Positions 33,659 to 42,134 of a DNA stretch of 64,000 nucleotides are shown piece after piece (positions within the stretch are counted from its first letter, which is position 1; each line of letters begins with the position of its first letter). A model generated the notes under the pieces. The model was not told where the DNA came from. It worked only from the letters and a program-made list of their open reading frames with translations, and made no database searches. Source of the DNA: Streptomyces sp. HmicA12 (GTDB taxonomy: Bacteria; Actinomycetota; Actinomycetes; Streptomycetales; Streptomycetaceae); assembly GCF_000373565.1 (NCBI RefSeq), contig NZ_KB891811.1:1-64000 (forward strand), in the 5' to 3' direction. The position numbers and the translations under genes are program-made.

Positions 33659-34804
33659 TTGAAGATCACTCGGGTTGAAACCTTCGCCGTCCCGCCCCGC
33701 TGGCTGTTCTGCCGGATTGAGACCGATGACGGCATCGTGGGGTGGGGTGAGCCTGTGGTGGAAGGCCGGGCTGCCACGGTGCGCACCGCCGTCCACGAAC
33801 TCGCCGAGTACCTGGTCGGTCAGGATCCGATGCGCATCGAGGATCACTGGCAGGTCATGACGAAGGGTTCGTTCTATCGCGGCGGTCCCATACTGTCGAG
33901 TGCCGTCGCGGGTCTCGACCAGGCGCTCTGGGACATCCAGGGCCGGGCTCTGGGCGTACCGGTGCATGTGCTCCTCGGTGGGCCCGTGCGCGAACGGGTG
34001 CGCGCCTACAGCTGGGTGGGCGGTGACGATCCCGCAGAGATCGCCGACGCCGTCAAGGCGCAGGTGGACGCGGGGTTCACAGCCGTCAAGATGAACGCCT
34101 GCGGGCGCATGGACAAGTTGGCCACCGCAGCGGACATAACCTCCGTCGTCGAACGCGCCGCCACGGCCCGCGATGTACTGGGGCCCGACCGGGACTTCGC
34201 AGTGGACTTCCACGGGCGCTTCAACGCGGCCAACGCACGCCGGGTCCTGCCTCACCTCGCGGACCTGCATCCCCTGTTCGTCGAAGAGCCGGTACTGCCC
34301 GAATACGCCCATCGTCTCCCCGAGGTGGTCGCCGCCTCGACCGTCCCGATCGCCACCGGCGAGCGCATCTACTCGCGCACCGAGGCCCTGCCCGCACTCC
34401 AGGCCGGCATCGCCGTCCTTCAGCCGGACCTCTCACACGCAGGAGGCATCTCCGAAGTACGGCGCCTCGCGTCCCTGGCGGAGACCTACGACGTACTGCT
34501 GGCGCCCCACTGCCCACTCGGCCCGATCTCTCTGGCCGCAAGCCTGCAGGTGGCCTTCAGTACGCCCAACTTCCTCATCCAGGAACAGAGCATCGGCATC
34601 CACTACAACAACGGAGCCGAAGTCCTGGACTACGTAGTGGACCGCGAGGTGTTCCGGTTCGACGAGGGGCATATCCGCCGCCCCCTCGGCCCGGGCCTTG
34701 GCATCACCGTCGATGAGCAGGCAGTGCGCCGTGCCGACAACAGCACGTCCGACTGGCACAGCCCTGTGTGGCGACACAACGATGGCTCGTTCGCCGAATG
34801 GTGA
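33659..34804 (+). CDS. dgoD: D-galactonate dehydratase
   Basis: This 381-residue protein (E. coli DgoD 382) starts at TTG 33659 with GGAG 8 nt upstream. It belongs to the mandelate-racemase branch of the enolase superfamily. Visible residues: magnesium ligands Asp183, Glu209 and Glu235 (VDFHGRF, FVEEPV, ATGERIYS) and catalytic bases His185 and His284 (LAPHCPLGPIS). DgoD-specific stretches FYRGGPILSSAVAGLDQALWD and FLIQEQSIGIHYN, plus a C-terminus ending in a serine, Phe/Val, AEW pattern as in E. coli, make the family assignment firm. It dehydrates galactonate to 2-keto-3-deoxygalactonate. The kinase and aldolase that would follow are not in this window. Confidence 0.92.
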   Translation: MKITRVETFAVPPRWLFCRIETDDGIVGWGEPVVEGRAATVRTAVHELAEYLVGQDPMRIEDHWQVMTKGSFYRGGPILSSAVAGLDQALWDIQGRALGVPVHVLLGGPVRERVRAYSWVGGDDPAEIADAVKAQVDAGFTAVKMNACGRMDKLATAADITSVVERAATARDVLGPDRDFAVDFHGRFNAANARRVLPHLADLHPLFVEEPVLPEYAHRLPEVVAASTVPIATGERIYSRTEALPALQAGIAVLQPDLSHAGGISEVRRLASLAETYDVLLAPHCPLGPISLAASLQVAFSTPNFLIQEQSIGIHYNNGAEVLDYVVDREVFRFDEGHIRRPLGPGLGITVDEQAVRRADNSTSDWHSPVWRHNDGSFAEW

Positions 34805-34851
34805 TCAGCGCCCGCTACCCATGCGACATTCCGCCAATGGAGGGCACCTCA

Positions 34852-35796
34852 ATGAAACCTGAGTCGCCGCCGCACGGCATGTCACCGACCTTGGACGCCG
34901 ACGCGGTCCGGGCGGTGGCGTCCGATCGACTCGAACTCGGCGAAGGTCTGCGCCTGCTGGACGACGGGACCGTAGTGCTCGTCGACATCCTGGCCGGGCA
35001 TCTGCTCCGACTGGCGCCACAAGCCCAGCCCGATCACCCGTTGGAACTGATCACTCGCCTGCGGGAGCCGCTGGGTGCCGTTGCCCCTCTCGGCCCGCCC
35101 GACGCCGGACAGTGGCTGGCCGCCGTCGGTACAGGCTTCGCACGCCTCACCACCGATGCTGGTTCCGGCGCCGGCGGTGCTCTGACGTGGTTGGCGCACC
35201 CCGCAGCAGGCACAGGGCCACGGCGTCGCATGAACGACGCGGTGTGTGATCCTTCGGGGCGCATGTGGGGTGGCAGCATGGCGTACGACAACACCGAAGG
35301 CGCGGGCTGCCTGTTCCGCGTGGACCTGGACGGCACGGTCACCGAAGTCGTGACCGGTCTGACCGTTCCCAATGGTCCTGCTTTCACGGCCGACGGCACC
35401 ACGATGTACCTCGCGGACAGTGCGCGGGGCGAGATCGATGTCTTCGACGTGGACCCGCACACCGGAAACCCGTTCGGACGACGACCGTTCGCACGTCTGT
35501 CGCCCGACGAAGGTAGTCCGGACGGCATGGTCATCGACGCCCTTGGCCGCCTCTGGTGTGCGCTGTGGGGAGGCTTCGAGGTGCGGTGCTTCGCACCCGA
35601 CGCGACGGTGCTCGCCAGCGTTCCGGTGCCGGCCGCGCAGCCCACCAGCGTCTGTCTGACTGGGCAGCGGCTGCTGGTCACTTCGGCCACCGTCGGACTG
35701 GCCCATCCCGGCCCGTTGGACGGCGCGGTGCTGGACATCCCGTGCACGGCACCGCCGGTGCCGACGCCGCGAGCCGTACTGACGCAGTCAGGATGA
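34852..35796 (+). CDS. SMP-30/gluconolactonase family protein (candidate galactonolactonase)
   Basis: This 314-residue protein starts at ATG 34852 (GGAGGG upstream). It is a six-bladed propeller with metal-site motifs of the family: GEGLRLLDDGTVVLVD (Glu ligand), RRMNDAVCDPSGRMWGG (Asn), and PDGMVIDALGRLWCALWGG (Asp). It has no signal peptide. SMP-30 lactonases open aldonolactones, and beside dgoD and an SDR this one would convert galactonolactone to galactonate. An arabinolactone role cannot be excluded by sequence. Confidence 0.87.
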   Translation: MKPESPPHGMSPTLDADAVRAVASDRLELGEGLRLLDDGTVVLVDILAGHLLRLAPQAQPDHPLELITRLREPLGAVAPLGPPDAGQWLAAVGTGFARLTTDAGSGAGGALTWLAHPAAGTGPRRRMNDAVCDPSGRMWGGSMAYDNTEGAGCLFRVDLDGTVTEVVTGLTVPNGPAFTADGTTMYLADSARGEIDVFDVDPHTGNPFGRRPFARLSPDEGSPDGMVIDALGRLWCALWGGFEVRCFAPDATVLASVPVPAAQPTSVCLTGQRLLVTSATVGLAHPGPLDGAVLDIPCTAPPVPTPRAVLTQSG

Positions 35797-35820
35797 CGCC
35801 AGTCGCTGCTGTTGGGCAGT

Positions 35821-35866
35821 GCCGGTGGCCGGGTCGGAGCTGTTGGTCGACGACCCGGCCACCGGC
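35821..35866. terminator. bidirectional terminator between convergent operons
   Basis: A perfect 16-bp stem (GCCGGTGGCCGGGTCG at 35821-35836, complement at 35851-35866, 14-nt loop) fills the gap between the convergent lactonase (stop 35796) and DUF4380 (stop 35869) genes. Confidence 0.78.
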
Positions 35867-35868
35867 GG

Positions 35869-37179
35869 TCAAGAGGTGTTCGAGCGACCGACGACCAGTG
35901 CGTCGTCCTTCTCGCCGAGAAGCACTTCGACCACGTCACCCGGAGCCCCGGACAGGAGCGGGAGCCGGTCGAGATCCACGGGCTCCCCTGCGCGAAGACG
36001 GATGCCCGTGCGGTGCGTCCACGAGTCGAACCGTCCGTTCCCGGTGACCCGAACCGCGAGCCCAGTAGCGGCATCTGAACACGGCACCATCTGCCCGCTG
36101 AGCCGGAGCCCCGCCCCTGCGGGCATCGCCTCGACGCGCAGAGGCCGGTTCCACCAGCCCCACGCTCCCACCTCGGTCACCGGGCCGCCGTGCGGCCCGA
36201 GGACGACCGTGGTGTCGAGGTGCATCGAGTCGCCGGGCTGCAACTCGACGTAGGGTCCGAGGACTTCACACTCGACGATCCAATGGGTCGGCCGCAGCCC
36301 ACCCAGATGCGCCAGGGGTGTGTCCAGCGGATGCTCCAGCCAGACCTCGGCACGTGATCCTGCATCGGGATACAGGGCACTTGGGTCCACCGCGAACCGC
36401 TGGACCCAAGTGCCGGCACGCCCGACGTGGGCGATCCAGCCGAGGGCGGTAGGAAATCCGGCCTTCCCCACGACAGACTGCGCGGGCACGTGCGCGAGCT
36501 GCGGCCCGTGCTGCTCGACCCGCGGGTTGCCGGTACCCGCGACGAGTTGCGTCACGGTCGACGGGTCTGCCGTTGTGCCCCGCAGTCCCGAATCGGCGAG
36601 TCCGATCCACACGCCGTCACCGTGCCGTTCGGCCGGCTGGCCGGGCAGTTGCGTGATGTTCCACAGCGCCCACCGAACCGGCATCGCGGACGTGTTGGTG
36701 CCGATCAGACGCAGCCGGACGTCGGTGCGGCCTGCGGCGAGAGACACTTCCCGACGCAACTGAAGCCCGGTGCGCGGGTCGTGCCCGCTGGTGAGGGTGA
36801 CGCACGCGCCCTGCCCGTCCGCGTCCTGGTGGATGTGCGCTTCGTATCTGCCGGAGTCCAGCACGGGGTCGGGTGGTCCGGCCCACTCCGCCGGGCCGGA
36901 CCACCCCTGCGGAGCGGGCCACGTCTTGTCGCCACCCCAGTTGCGCCAGTCGGCCATCTCTCCTTGATGCGGCCCGACGGCAGCAACATCCCGCGCACCG
37001 CACTCCTCGTCCAGCAACTCGTCGGAGCGGTACAGGAACTCGACGCCGTCCAATCGGAGGGACAGGATGCGCCCGCCCAATTGCGGAGCCAGCACCATCG
37101 CCAACCGATCGCTCTCGACGTCGATGACGGTGTGTCCACTCACTCGCCGATGCCGGGCCCGCACACAGTTGTCAGCCAT
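35869..37179 (-). CDS. DUF4380-type galactose-mutarotase-like protein
   Basis: This 436-residue protein has no signal peptide. It has a large supersandwich fold like aldose epimerases: ESDRLAMVLAPQLGGRILSL at 22-41 and WRNWGGDKTWPAPQGW at about 78-93, the latter typical of DUF4380. Its start overlaps the end of the cellulase-like gene by 8 bp (37172-37179), so the two are coupled. The biochemical role of this family is not established; carbohydrate binding or processing is inferred from fold and context. Confidence 0.7.
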   Translation of the reverse strand: MADNCVRARHRRVSGHTVIDVESDRLAMVLAPQLGGRILSLRLDGVEFLYRSDELLDEECGARDVAAVGPHQGEMADWRNWGGDKTWPAPQGWSGPAEWAGPPDPVLDSGRYEAHIHQDADGQGACVTLTSGHDPRTGLQLRREVSLAAGRTDVRLRLIGTNTSAMPVRWALWNITQLPGQPAERHGDGVWIGLADSGLRGTTADPSTVTQLVAGTGNPRVEQHGPQLAHVPAQSVVGKAGFPTALGWIAHVGRAGTWVQRFAVDPSALYPDAGSRAEVWLEHPLDTPLAHLGGLRPTHWIVECEVLGPYVELQPGDSMHLDTTVVLGPHGGPVTEVGAWGWWNRPLRVEAMPAGAGLRLSGQMVPCSDAATGLAVRVTGNGRFDSWTHRTGIRLRAGEPVDLDRLPLLSGAPGDVVEVLLGEKDDALVVGRSNTS

Positions 37180-38461
37180 GACCCGCTCTCTCGGTCATGA
37201 AGAGTGCGTTGCACTCGCGCTGGAGCGCGATGTCGTTCCACATCGGGTGGTGAGGGGCAGCATTGGAGCAGACGAGGGTGCCCCAGGCTCCCACCTCCGA
37301 GCTGCGCCTGACGGCATACCGGCAGAACTCCGCACCGATGGGCCCTTCCTCGAAGGAGCCGTTCAAGGGTGTGTATCCGATCCAGCCCTCGCCGAACACG
37401 AGCGGAATACCGCGCCCGGCGCACAAGTCGGCTGCCGCTGCGGTCCACGTGTCCAAGGTCCGCACCATGGCGATGCGGTGCGCGCCGAACCTTTCGTACA
37501 GTCGCCGGTCCCAAGCTTCGGCGTCGCACCAGTCGTGCACGTAGATCTCCGGCTTACCGACGATCGTGGCTTCCTGACGCCATCGATCACTGACCGGCGG
37601 TCTCCATTCGTCGAACGACGGAGCACCGGGTCGGAGCAGATCAGTTCGGGCACGCTGCTCGTCAAAACCTCCGTCGGTGGAGCGCAGGCCGTATCCGACC
37701 ACGATCTCGTCGAGCACCCCATAGACGTAGGGGTGGAAGATTCCGACGTCGATGTTCTGGGGGATGCCGCGGAACGCCTCCAACGGGACGTGCGCGTAGT
37801 TCACCGTGACGGGGATGGTGGGGCAGCGCTCGTGGAAGCGGGCGAGACCGCGTTCGAGCCGCTCGCGGAGCTCCACCACCGCCGGCTCGCGACCTGGCAG
37901 GCCTTCGGTCAGGTAGCCGCCTTGGACCTCGTTGTGCAGCTCGACGAACGCGATGACCTCCGCCAGGCCCTCGGCTTCGGCGAGGTCGCAGCAATCGGCG
38001 AGTGCCTCGGCCAGGCGGGTCGGACGCTCCTCGGGGTCCACCGCCAGCAACGCGTCGAACCACTGCCGGTCTCCCGCGAACGAGCTGCTCTGCTGGTACT
38101 CCCAGCTGGAGAGGATCACTACGACGCCGTGGCGTCGGGCAGCTCGCAGGAGGTCCAGCAGATGTTGCCTGGGGTCGAGTCGGGTCCGGTGCTTCACGTC
38201 GTACCACCGCGTGCGCTGGCCGTACTCCCCGCCGAGCGGGCCGAACTCCATCTCACCGGACAGTCCGGAGCCGAAGATCAGGAACGGCATGGCACAGATC
38301 CGGATGGTGTTGTATCCGCGGTCGACCGCTTCGGTGAAGGCCCGGTCGAGGTCCTCGAAGGGCTCGCCCGGCCCGGTGCGCGTGTACCAGGTGAAATCCC
38401 ACAAAGTGATGGTGAGTCGTTCGGGTAGATGCGGGGGCGGAGGAACGGGGGTGTAGGCCAT
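37172..38461 (-). CDS. cellulase-like TIM-barrel protein, putative glycoside hydrolase (clan GH-A)
   Basis: This 429-residue protein has no signal peptide and an N-terminus RLTITLWDFTWYTRTG typical of cellulase-like actinobacterial proteins. Motif VELHNEVQGG (about residue 172-181) offers an acid/base Glu after Asn, and LVFGEGWIGYTP (about 374-385) a nucleophile Glu, as in clan GH-A hydrolases. The usual Asn-Glu pairing is kept (HNEV). Specificity is unknown. The gene lies between the GH43 gene and the coupled DUF4380 gene, so an intracellular role on side-chain oligosaccharides is plausible. Confidence 0.72.
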   Translation of the reverse strand: MAYTPVPPPPHLPERLTITLWDFTWYTRTGPGEPFEDLDRAFTEAVDRGYNTIRICAMPFLIFGSGLSGEMEFGPLGGEYGQRTRWYDVKHRTRLDPRQHLLDLLRAARRHGVVVILSSWEYQQSSSFAGDRQWFDALLAVDPEERPTRLAEALADCCDLAEAEGLAEVIAFVELHNEVQGGYLTEGLPGREPAVVELRERLERGLARFHERCPTIPVTVNYAHVPLEAFRGIPQNIDVGIFHPYVYGVLDEIVVGYGLRSTDGGFDEQRARTDLLRPGAPSFDEWRPPVSDRWRQEATIVGKPEIYVHDWCDAEAWDRRLYERFGAHRIAMVRTLDTWTAAAADLCAGRGIPLVFGEGWIGYTPLNGSFEEGPIGAEFCRYAVRRSSEVGAWGTLVCSNAAPHHPMWNDIALQRECNALFMTERAGHG

Positions 38462-38546
38462 CTCGCCCTCCTTCCAATAGTGTTGGCGCCGCGAGTGTCC
38501 CGTGTCGGCGCGGTCGTCGGTCGGGATCTAGGGTCGAGGGAGGTCG

Positions 38547-40190
38547 CTACGCGCGCGTGAGGGCAAGGCCGTCCACCGCCACGGTTCCGCCGCCCGCTGC
38601 TGCCGCCGCCTCGATCGTGATCGTGGCGGTTCCCGACGGAAGTTTGATCCCCTCCAACGAGGTCTTCGTCCAGCTGGAGCCGACGTCACGAAGATCGAGC
38701 GTCTTCTCCCGTCCACGCGAGTCCGTGATACGCACGCGGGCTTTCTCCAGCCCGGTCGTCGTCTTCGCCGACAGCGACAACGTGTAGGTACCGCGGGGAA
38801 CGGTGTTCTCCTGGAAGACACCTCCGGCGAAACCCGCGGGGTCGCCGAGCGTCAGTGCGTGACGTGTGCCGTTGCCGGCCGGCGTCGGATTGGACACGAA
38901 CCGGGTCGAGGGCGAGTCGTCGTCCACGGTCGTGTTCCATCCGGTGACGGTGGTCACCGGTACGCGATCGGCCTCGAACTCCGGGTTCAGGACGAAGTTG
39001 TTGTCGATGCCCGTGGCCCAGCGACCGGAGCGGGCGTCAAGTCGCCAGGAGCTGAGGGAGTTGAAGACCGGGGCGTCCTCGTCGAAGGACAGCGGGACCC
39101 ACTGGTTGTATCCTGTTCCGTTCCACGCGAACTCGGCCCAACGGTCACCCGCGTACACCACCGTGTCGGTCTTCGTGCCGTGCACAGTGAAGAAGAACCC
39201 GGACTGCGAGACGTGACTGTAGTCCGCCTCCGTACCCTTCATGACGGTCTCCGGCTCGTAAGGGCCTTGCGGATCGTCTCCGACGGATTTGATGACGTGT
39301 GTCGCTGACGCGTTCCATCCGTGCAGGTCAGAACTGGCGATGTAGTAAAGGCCGTTGGCCTTGAACATCGCGTTGCCCTCTCGGCCGGCCTCGTTGTGCG
39401 CCACCTCGACAGCGGGCTCGACACTCAGTGAATCGGAGGGGTCGATGCGCGACACGTAGGTGTGAGCACGGCCGCTCTGGTTGGAGTAGACGAGGTAGTC
39501 GCTGCCGTCGTCGTCGGTGAAGACGGTCTGGTCGCCTGTCCCCTGGTAGAGCACGCCGGGAATCTGTGTCTGAAGGTTGGCGTAAGTGAATTCCCCCGTC
39601 GGCGAATCGCTCTCGAGGAAGAGAAGTCCCCCGTTCGTCTTTCCGTCCGTGTCGAAGGAGGTGGACATCTGCGTCACGAGTACGTACTTACGTGTGGCCT
39701 CGTTGTACACGACCCCCATGCGGCCGACCCAGCCAGCGTCGTCGAGGGAGCGCATCCGCGAAAAGGCGTCGCCCTTGACGTCCTTGGACGGAGGGATGCT
39801 CAGTCCCGTGGACCGGTTGACTACTTCGTTCTTGAAGTCCCAGTTCACCAGGCCCTTGGAGGTGTAGACCTTGATCGAGGCGAAGGTCGACTTCGGGTAC
39901 TTCCGGGTGGGGGACGCCGCGTACGGGCCTGCCTCCTGGTACTGAACGCCGTACCAGTAGTAGGTGTCCCCGAACTTGAACACCCCGCCACCCTGGGAAG
40001 CAATCAGGTTCCCGTCGGTGTCCTTCCAGAAAGAGTCGTTCTGGATCGTCGGAGCGTGACGCGACACCTTCGGGGCCGTTGCGGTGGCCGGCGAGACCGA
40101 AGCCGAGCTGCCGGGTACTACCGCGACGAGCGCTGTCGCGGCGATCGCGAATCCAGCCACCGCATGAACGAGCTTTCGCATGGGATGCAT
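38547..40190 (-). CDS. secreted GH43-family hydrolase with C-terminal carbohydrate-binding domain
   Basis: This 547-residue protein has a signal peptide (MHPMRKLVHAVAGF, core to about residue 31). The propeller (about 45-385) has SQGGGVFKFGDTYYWYG in the first blade, DQTVFTDDDGSDYLVYS and the acid Glu in REGNAMFKANG. As in the other GH43 protein here, the canonical base Asp is not obvious (ASQGGG), which again points to the galactanase-like branch. A C-terminal beta-sandwich (about 393-547; NNFVLNPEFEADR, TITIEAAAAAG) resembles a CBM4/9/22-type module. It would work outside the cell on galactan or arabinogalactan. It is the terminal part of a minus-strand run behind importer genes. Confidence 0.82.
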   Translation of the reverse strand: MHPMRKLVHAVAGFAIAATALVAVVPGSSASVSPATATAPKVSRHAPTIQNDSFWKDTDGNLIASQGGGVFKFGDTYYWYGVQYQEAGPYAASPTRKYPKSTFASIKVYTSKGLVNWDFKNEVVNRSTGLSIPPSKDVKGDAFSRMRSLDDAGWVGRMGVVYNEATRKYVLVTQMSTSFDTDGKTNGGLLFLESDSPTGEFTYANLQTQIPGVLYQGTGDQTVFTDDDGSDYLVYSNQSGRAHTYVSRIDPSDSLSVEPAVEVAHNEAGREGNAMFKANGLYYIASSDLHGWNASATHVIKSVGDDPQGPYEPETVMKGTEADYSHVSQSGFFFTVHGTKTDTVVYAGDRWAEFAWNGTGYNQWVPLSFDEDAPVFNSLSSWRLDARSGRWATGIDNNFVLNPEFEADRVPVTTVTGWNTTVDDDSPSTRFVSNPTPAGNGTRHALTLGDPAGFAGGVFQENTVPRGTYTLSLSAKTTTGLEKARVRITDSRGREKTLDLRDVGSSWTKTSLEGIKLPSGTATITIEAAAAAGGGTVAVDGLALTRA

Positions 40191-40290
40191 TGATTCCGTC
40201 CCGTAGTCCAGACAATTCCGTCAGGAAGGTGGATCGACTTGAATCAGGGATATGCCGTCGTGGCGGCTCAAGCTCGGCTCTTGAGGCGAG

Positions 40291-41169
40291 TCAGCTCTTG
40301 ACCGCACCCGCCGCCAGGCCTTCCAGGAGCTGCTTGCGCAGCAGGAAGAAGACCAGGAGGCTGGGGACGGCGGCGAGGATCGAGCCGGCCAGTACCAGGT
40401 CGTACTGGCGATTGGTCGCGCCGAACAGGGCCTGGATGCCCAGCGGAAGGGTGTAGTCGCCCGGGTCGCTCACGACGACCAGCGGCCAGATGAGGCTGTT
40501 GTAGCTGTTGAGGAAGGACCACACGCCCAAGGCGCCGAGGGCCGGGCGGAGCAGCGGTAGCACGATGCGGCGGAACAGGCCGAACTCGGTGCAGCCGTCG
40601 ACCCGGGCCGCGTCCAACAAGGCGTCGGGGATGGACTGTTCAGTGAACTGCCGCATCATGAAGATGCCGAACGCGGGTGCGACCCAGGGCACGACCAGTG
40701 CGAAGTAGGGCGTGGTCAGATGGGCTTTGGCGATCATGACGAACAGCGGAACGACGATCACCGCGAACGGCACAGCCAACGAGCTGAACATGATGTTGAA
40801 CAGCGCGTTCTTGCCGCGGAAGCGGTACTTGGCGAAGGCGAACCCCGCAAGTGCGCACAGCAGTACGGCCGCGAGGGTGGAGATGCCGGCCACCACCGTG
40901 CTGGTCATCAGCCAGCTCCAGAAGGGATGGGCGCCGAGCAGCCCCCGGTAGTTGGCAAGGGTGCCGGGCGACGGCAGCAGGTCGGGCGGATAGCCGAAGA
41001 TGTCACCGCGGGACTTGAACGAGGAGGACAGGGCCCACAACAGCGGGAGGGCGAACACCAACAGCAGAGTGATCAGGAACGCGTAGAGCAGAGCCCGGCT
41101 CGCCCTTCGGCGGCCTTCACGGGCACCGCGTATGCGCCGGTCGCCGGCCGCGATTTCACGTATGGTCAT
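40291..41169 (-). CDS. sugar ABC transporter permease, MalG type
   Basis: This 292-residue protein has six membrane helices, the EAA-type loop LLDAARVDGCTEFGLFRRIVLP and the AGAVKS end. ATG 41169 overlaps the MalF stop as ATGA. It is part of the third importer, which is coupled to the GH35 gene. Confidence 0.92.
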   Translation of the reverse strand: MTIREIAAGDRRIRGAREGRRRASRALLYAFLITLLLVFALPLLWALSSSFKSRGDIFGYPPDLLPSPGTLANYRGLLGAHPFWSWLMTSTVVAGISTLAAVLLCALAGFAFAKYRFRGKNALFNIMFSSLAVPFAVIVVPLFVMIAKAHLTTPYFALVVPWVAPAFGIFMMRQFTEQSIPDALLDAARVDGCTEFGLFRRIVLPLLRPALGALGVWSFLNSYNSLIWPLVVVSDPGDYTLPLGIQALFGATNRQYDLVLAGSILAAVPSLLVFFLLRKQLLEGLAAGAVKS

Positions 41170-42134
41170 CGGTCATCCCTTCCGACCCCCAGCAGGCGCA
41201 TGGCCAACTGACCGAGGGTGAACACGGCGACGAAGAGCAGCACACCGGCCGCCGCCGCGTAGCCGAGCTGCTGGCGCTGGAATCCAGCACGGAAGATGAA
41301 CTGGGCCACGGACAAGGTGGATTCACCCGGCCCGCCCTGAGTGAGCAGGAACGGCTCCTCGAAGATCTGCACGGAGCTGACGAGCACGGTGACCGCCACG
41401 AAGGCGGTGACGGGGCGCAGGCACGGCAGAGTGACGTTACGGAATCGGCTGACCGGCCCGGCGCCGTCTATGGCCGCGGCCTCGTACAGCTCTCTCGGGA
41501 CGTTCTGCAGTCCAGCCAGGAAGAAGATGGTCAGGTAGCCGGTCCAGCGCCACAGTACGAGGATCACGACGGTGACCCTGGCCCAGCCCGGCGTACCCAG
41601 CCAGTCGATTCCCCCGAAGCCGAACACGGACTTCCCCACCGCGTTCAGGAGGCCGAACTCGTTGTCGAAGAACAGGCCGAACACCAAGGTGATGACGATC
41701 GGCGAGATGACCACGGGCATGAAGTACGTCAGCCGGAACAGATCCCGGCCGCGCAGGCCGCGAGCGTTCAGGGCTTGGGCGATGAGCAGCGCCCCGGGCA
41801 TCACGACGCACATGGTGAAGACCACGTACATGGACGTGTTGCCGACGGCCGTCCAGAAACTGTGGTCGCCCAGCAGGTCCTGATAGTTGCGCAGGCCCAC
41901 CCAGTGGGGTGTGCCCAAGCCTGCCCACTCGGTACAGCTGAGATACAGGCCCACCAGGACCGGTACCAGGAGGAACAGCCCGTACAGCAGGTAGAAGGGC
42001 GAGATGAACACGTAGGGAGCCAGGGCGCGTTGATGACGCATCCACCACGACTGACGCTTCGTGCCGCCGTTCGACGGCTCCACGGGACGGGTTGTTCCGC
42101 GGGGCGCGGACCGGGTCTCGGGCGGTGCGGTCAT
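41166..42134 (-). CDS. sugar ABC transporter permease, MalF type
   Basis: This 322-residue protein starts at ATG 42134, overlapping the binding-protein stop as ATGA. It has six helices (first at about 42-62) and the EAA loop YEAAAIDGAGPVSRFRNVTLP. The whole run from GH35 through MalG shows start-stop overlaps, indicating one transcript with coupled translation. Confidence 0.92.
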   Translation of the reverse strand: MTAPPETRSAPRGTTRPVEPSNGGTKRQSWWMRHQRALAPYVFISPFYLLYGLFLLVPVLVGLYLSCTEWAGLGTPHWVGLRNYQDLLGDHSFWTAVGNTSMYVVFTMCVVMPGALLIAQALNARGLRGRDLFRLTYFMPVVISPIVITLVFGLFFDNEFGLLNAVGKSVFGFGGIDWLGTPGWARVTVVILVLWRWTGYLTIFFLAGLQNVPRELYEAAAIDGAGPVSRFRNVTLPCLRPVTAFVAVTVLVSSVQIFEEPFLLTQGGPGESTLSVAQFIFRAGFQRQQLGYAAAAGVLLFVAVFTLGQLAMRLLGVGRDDR

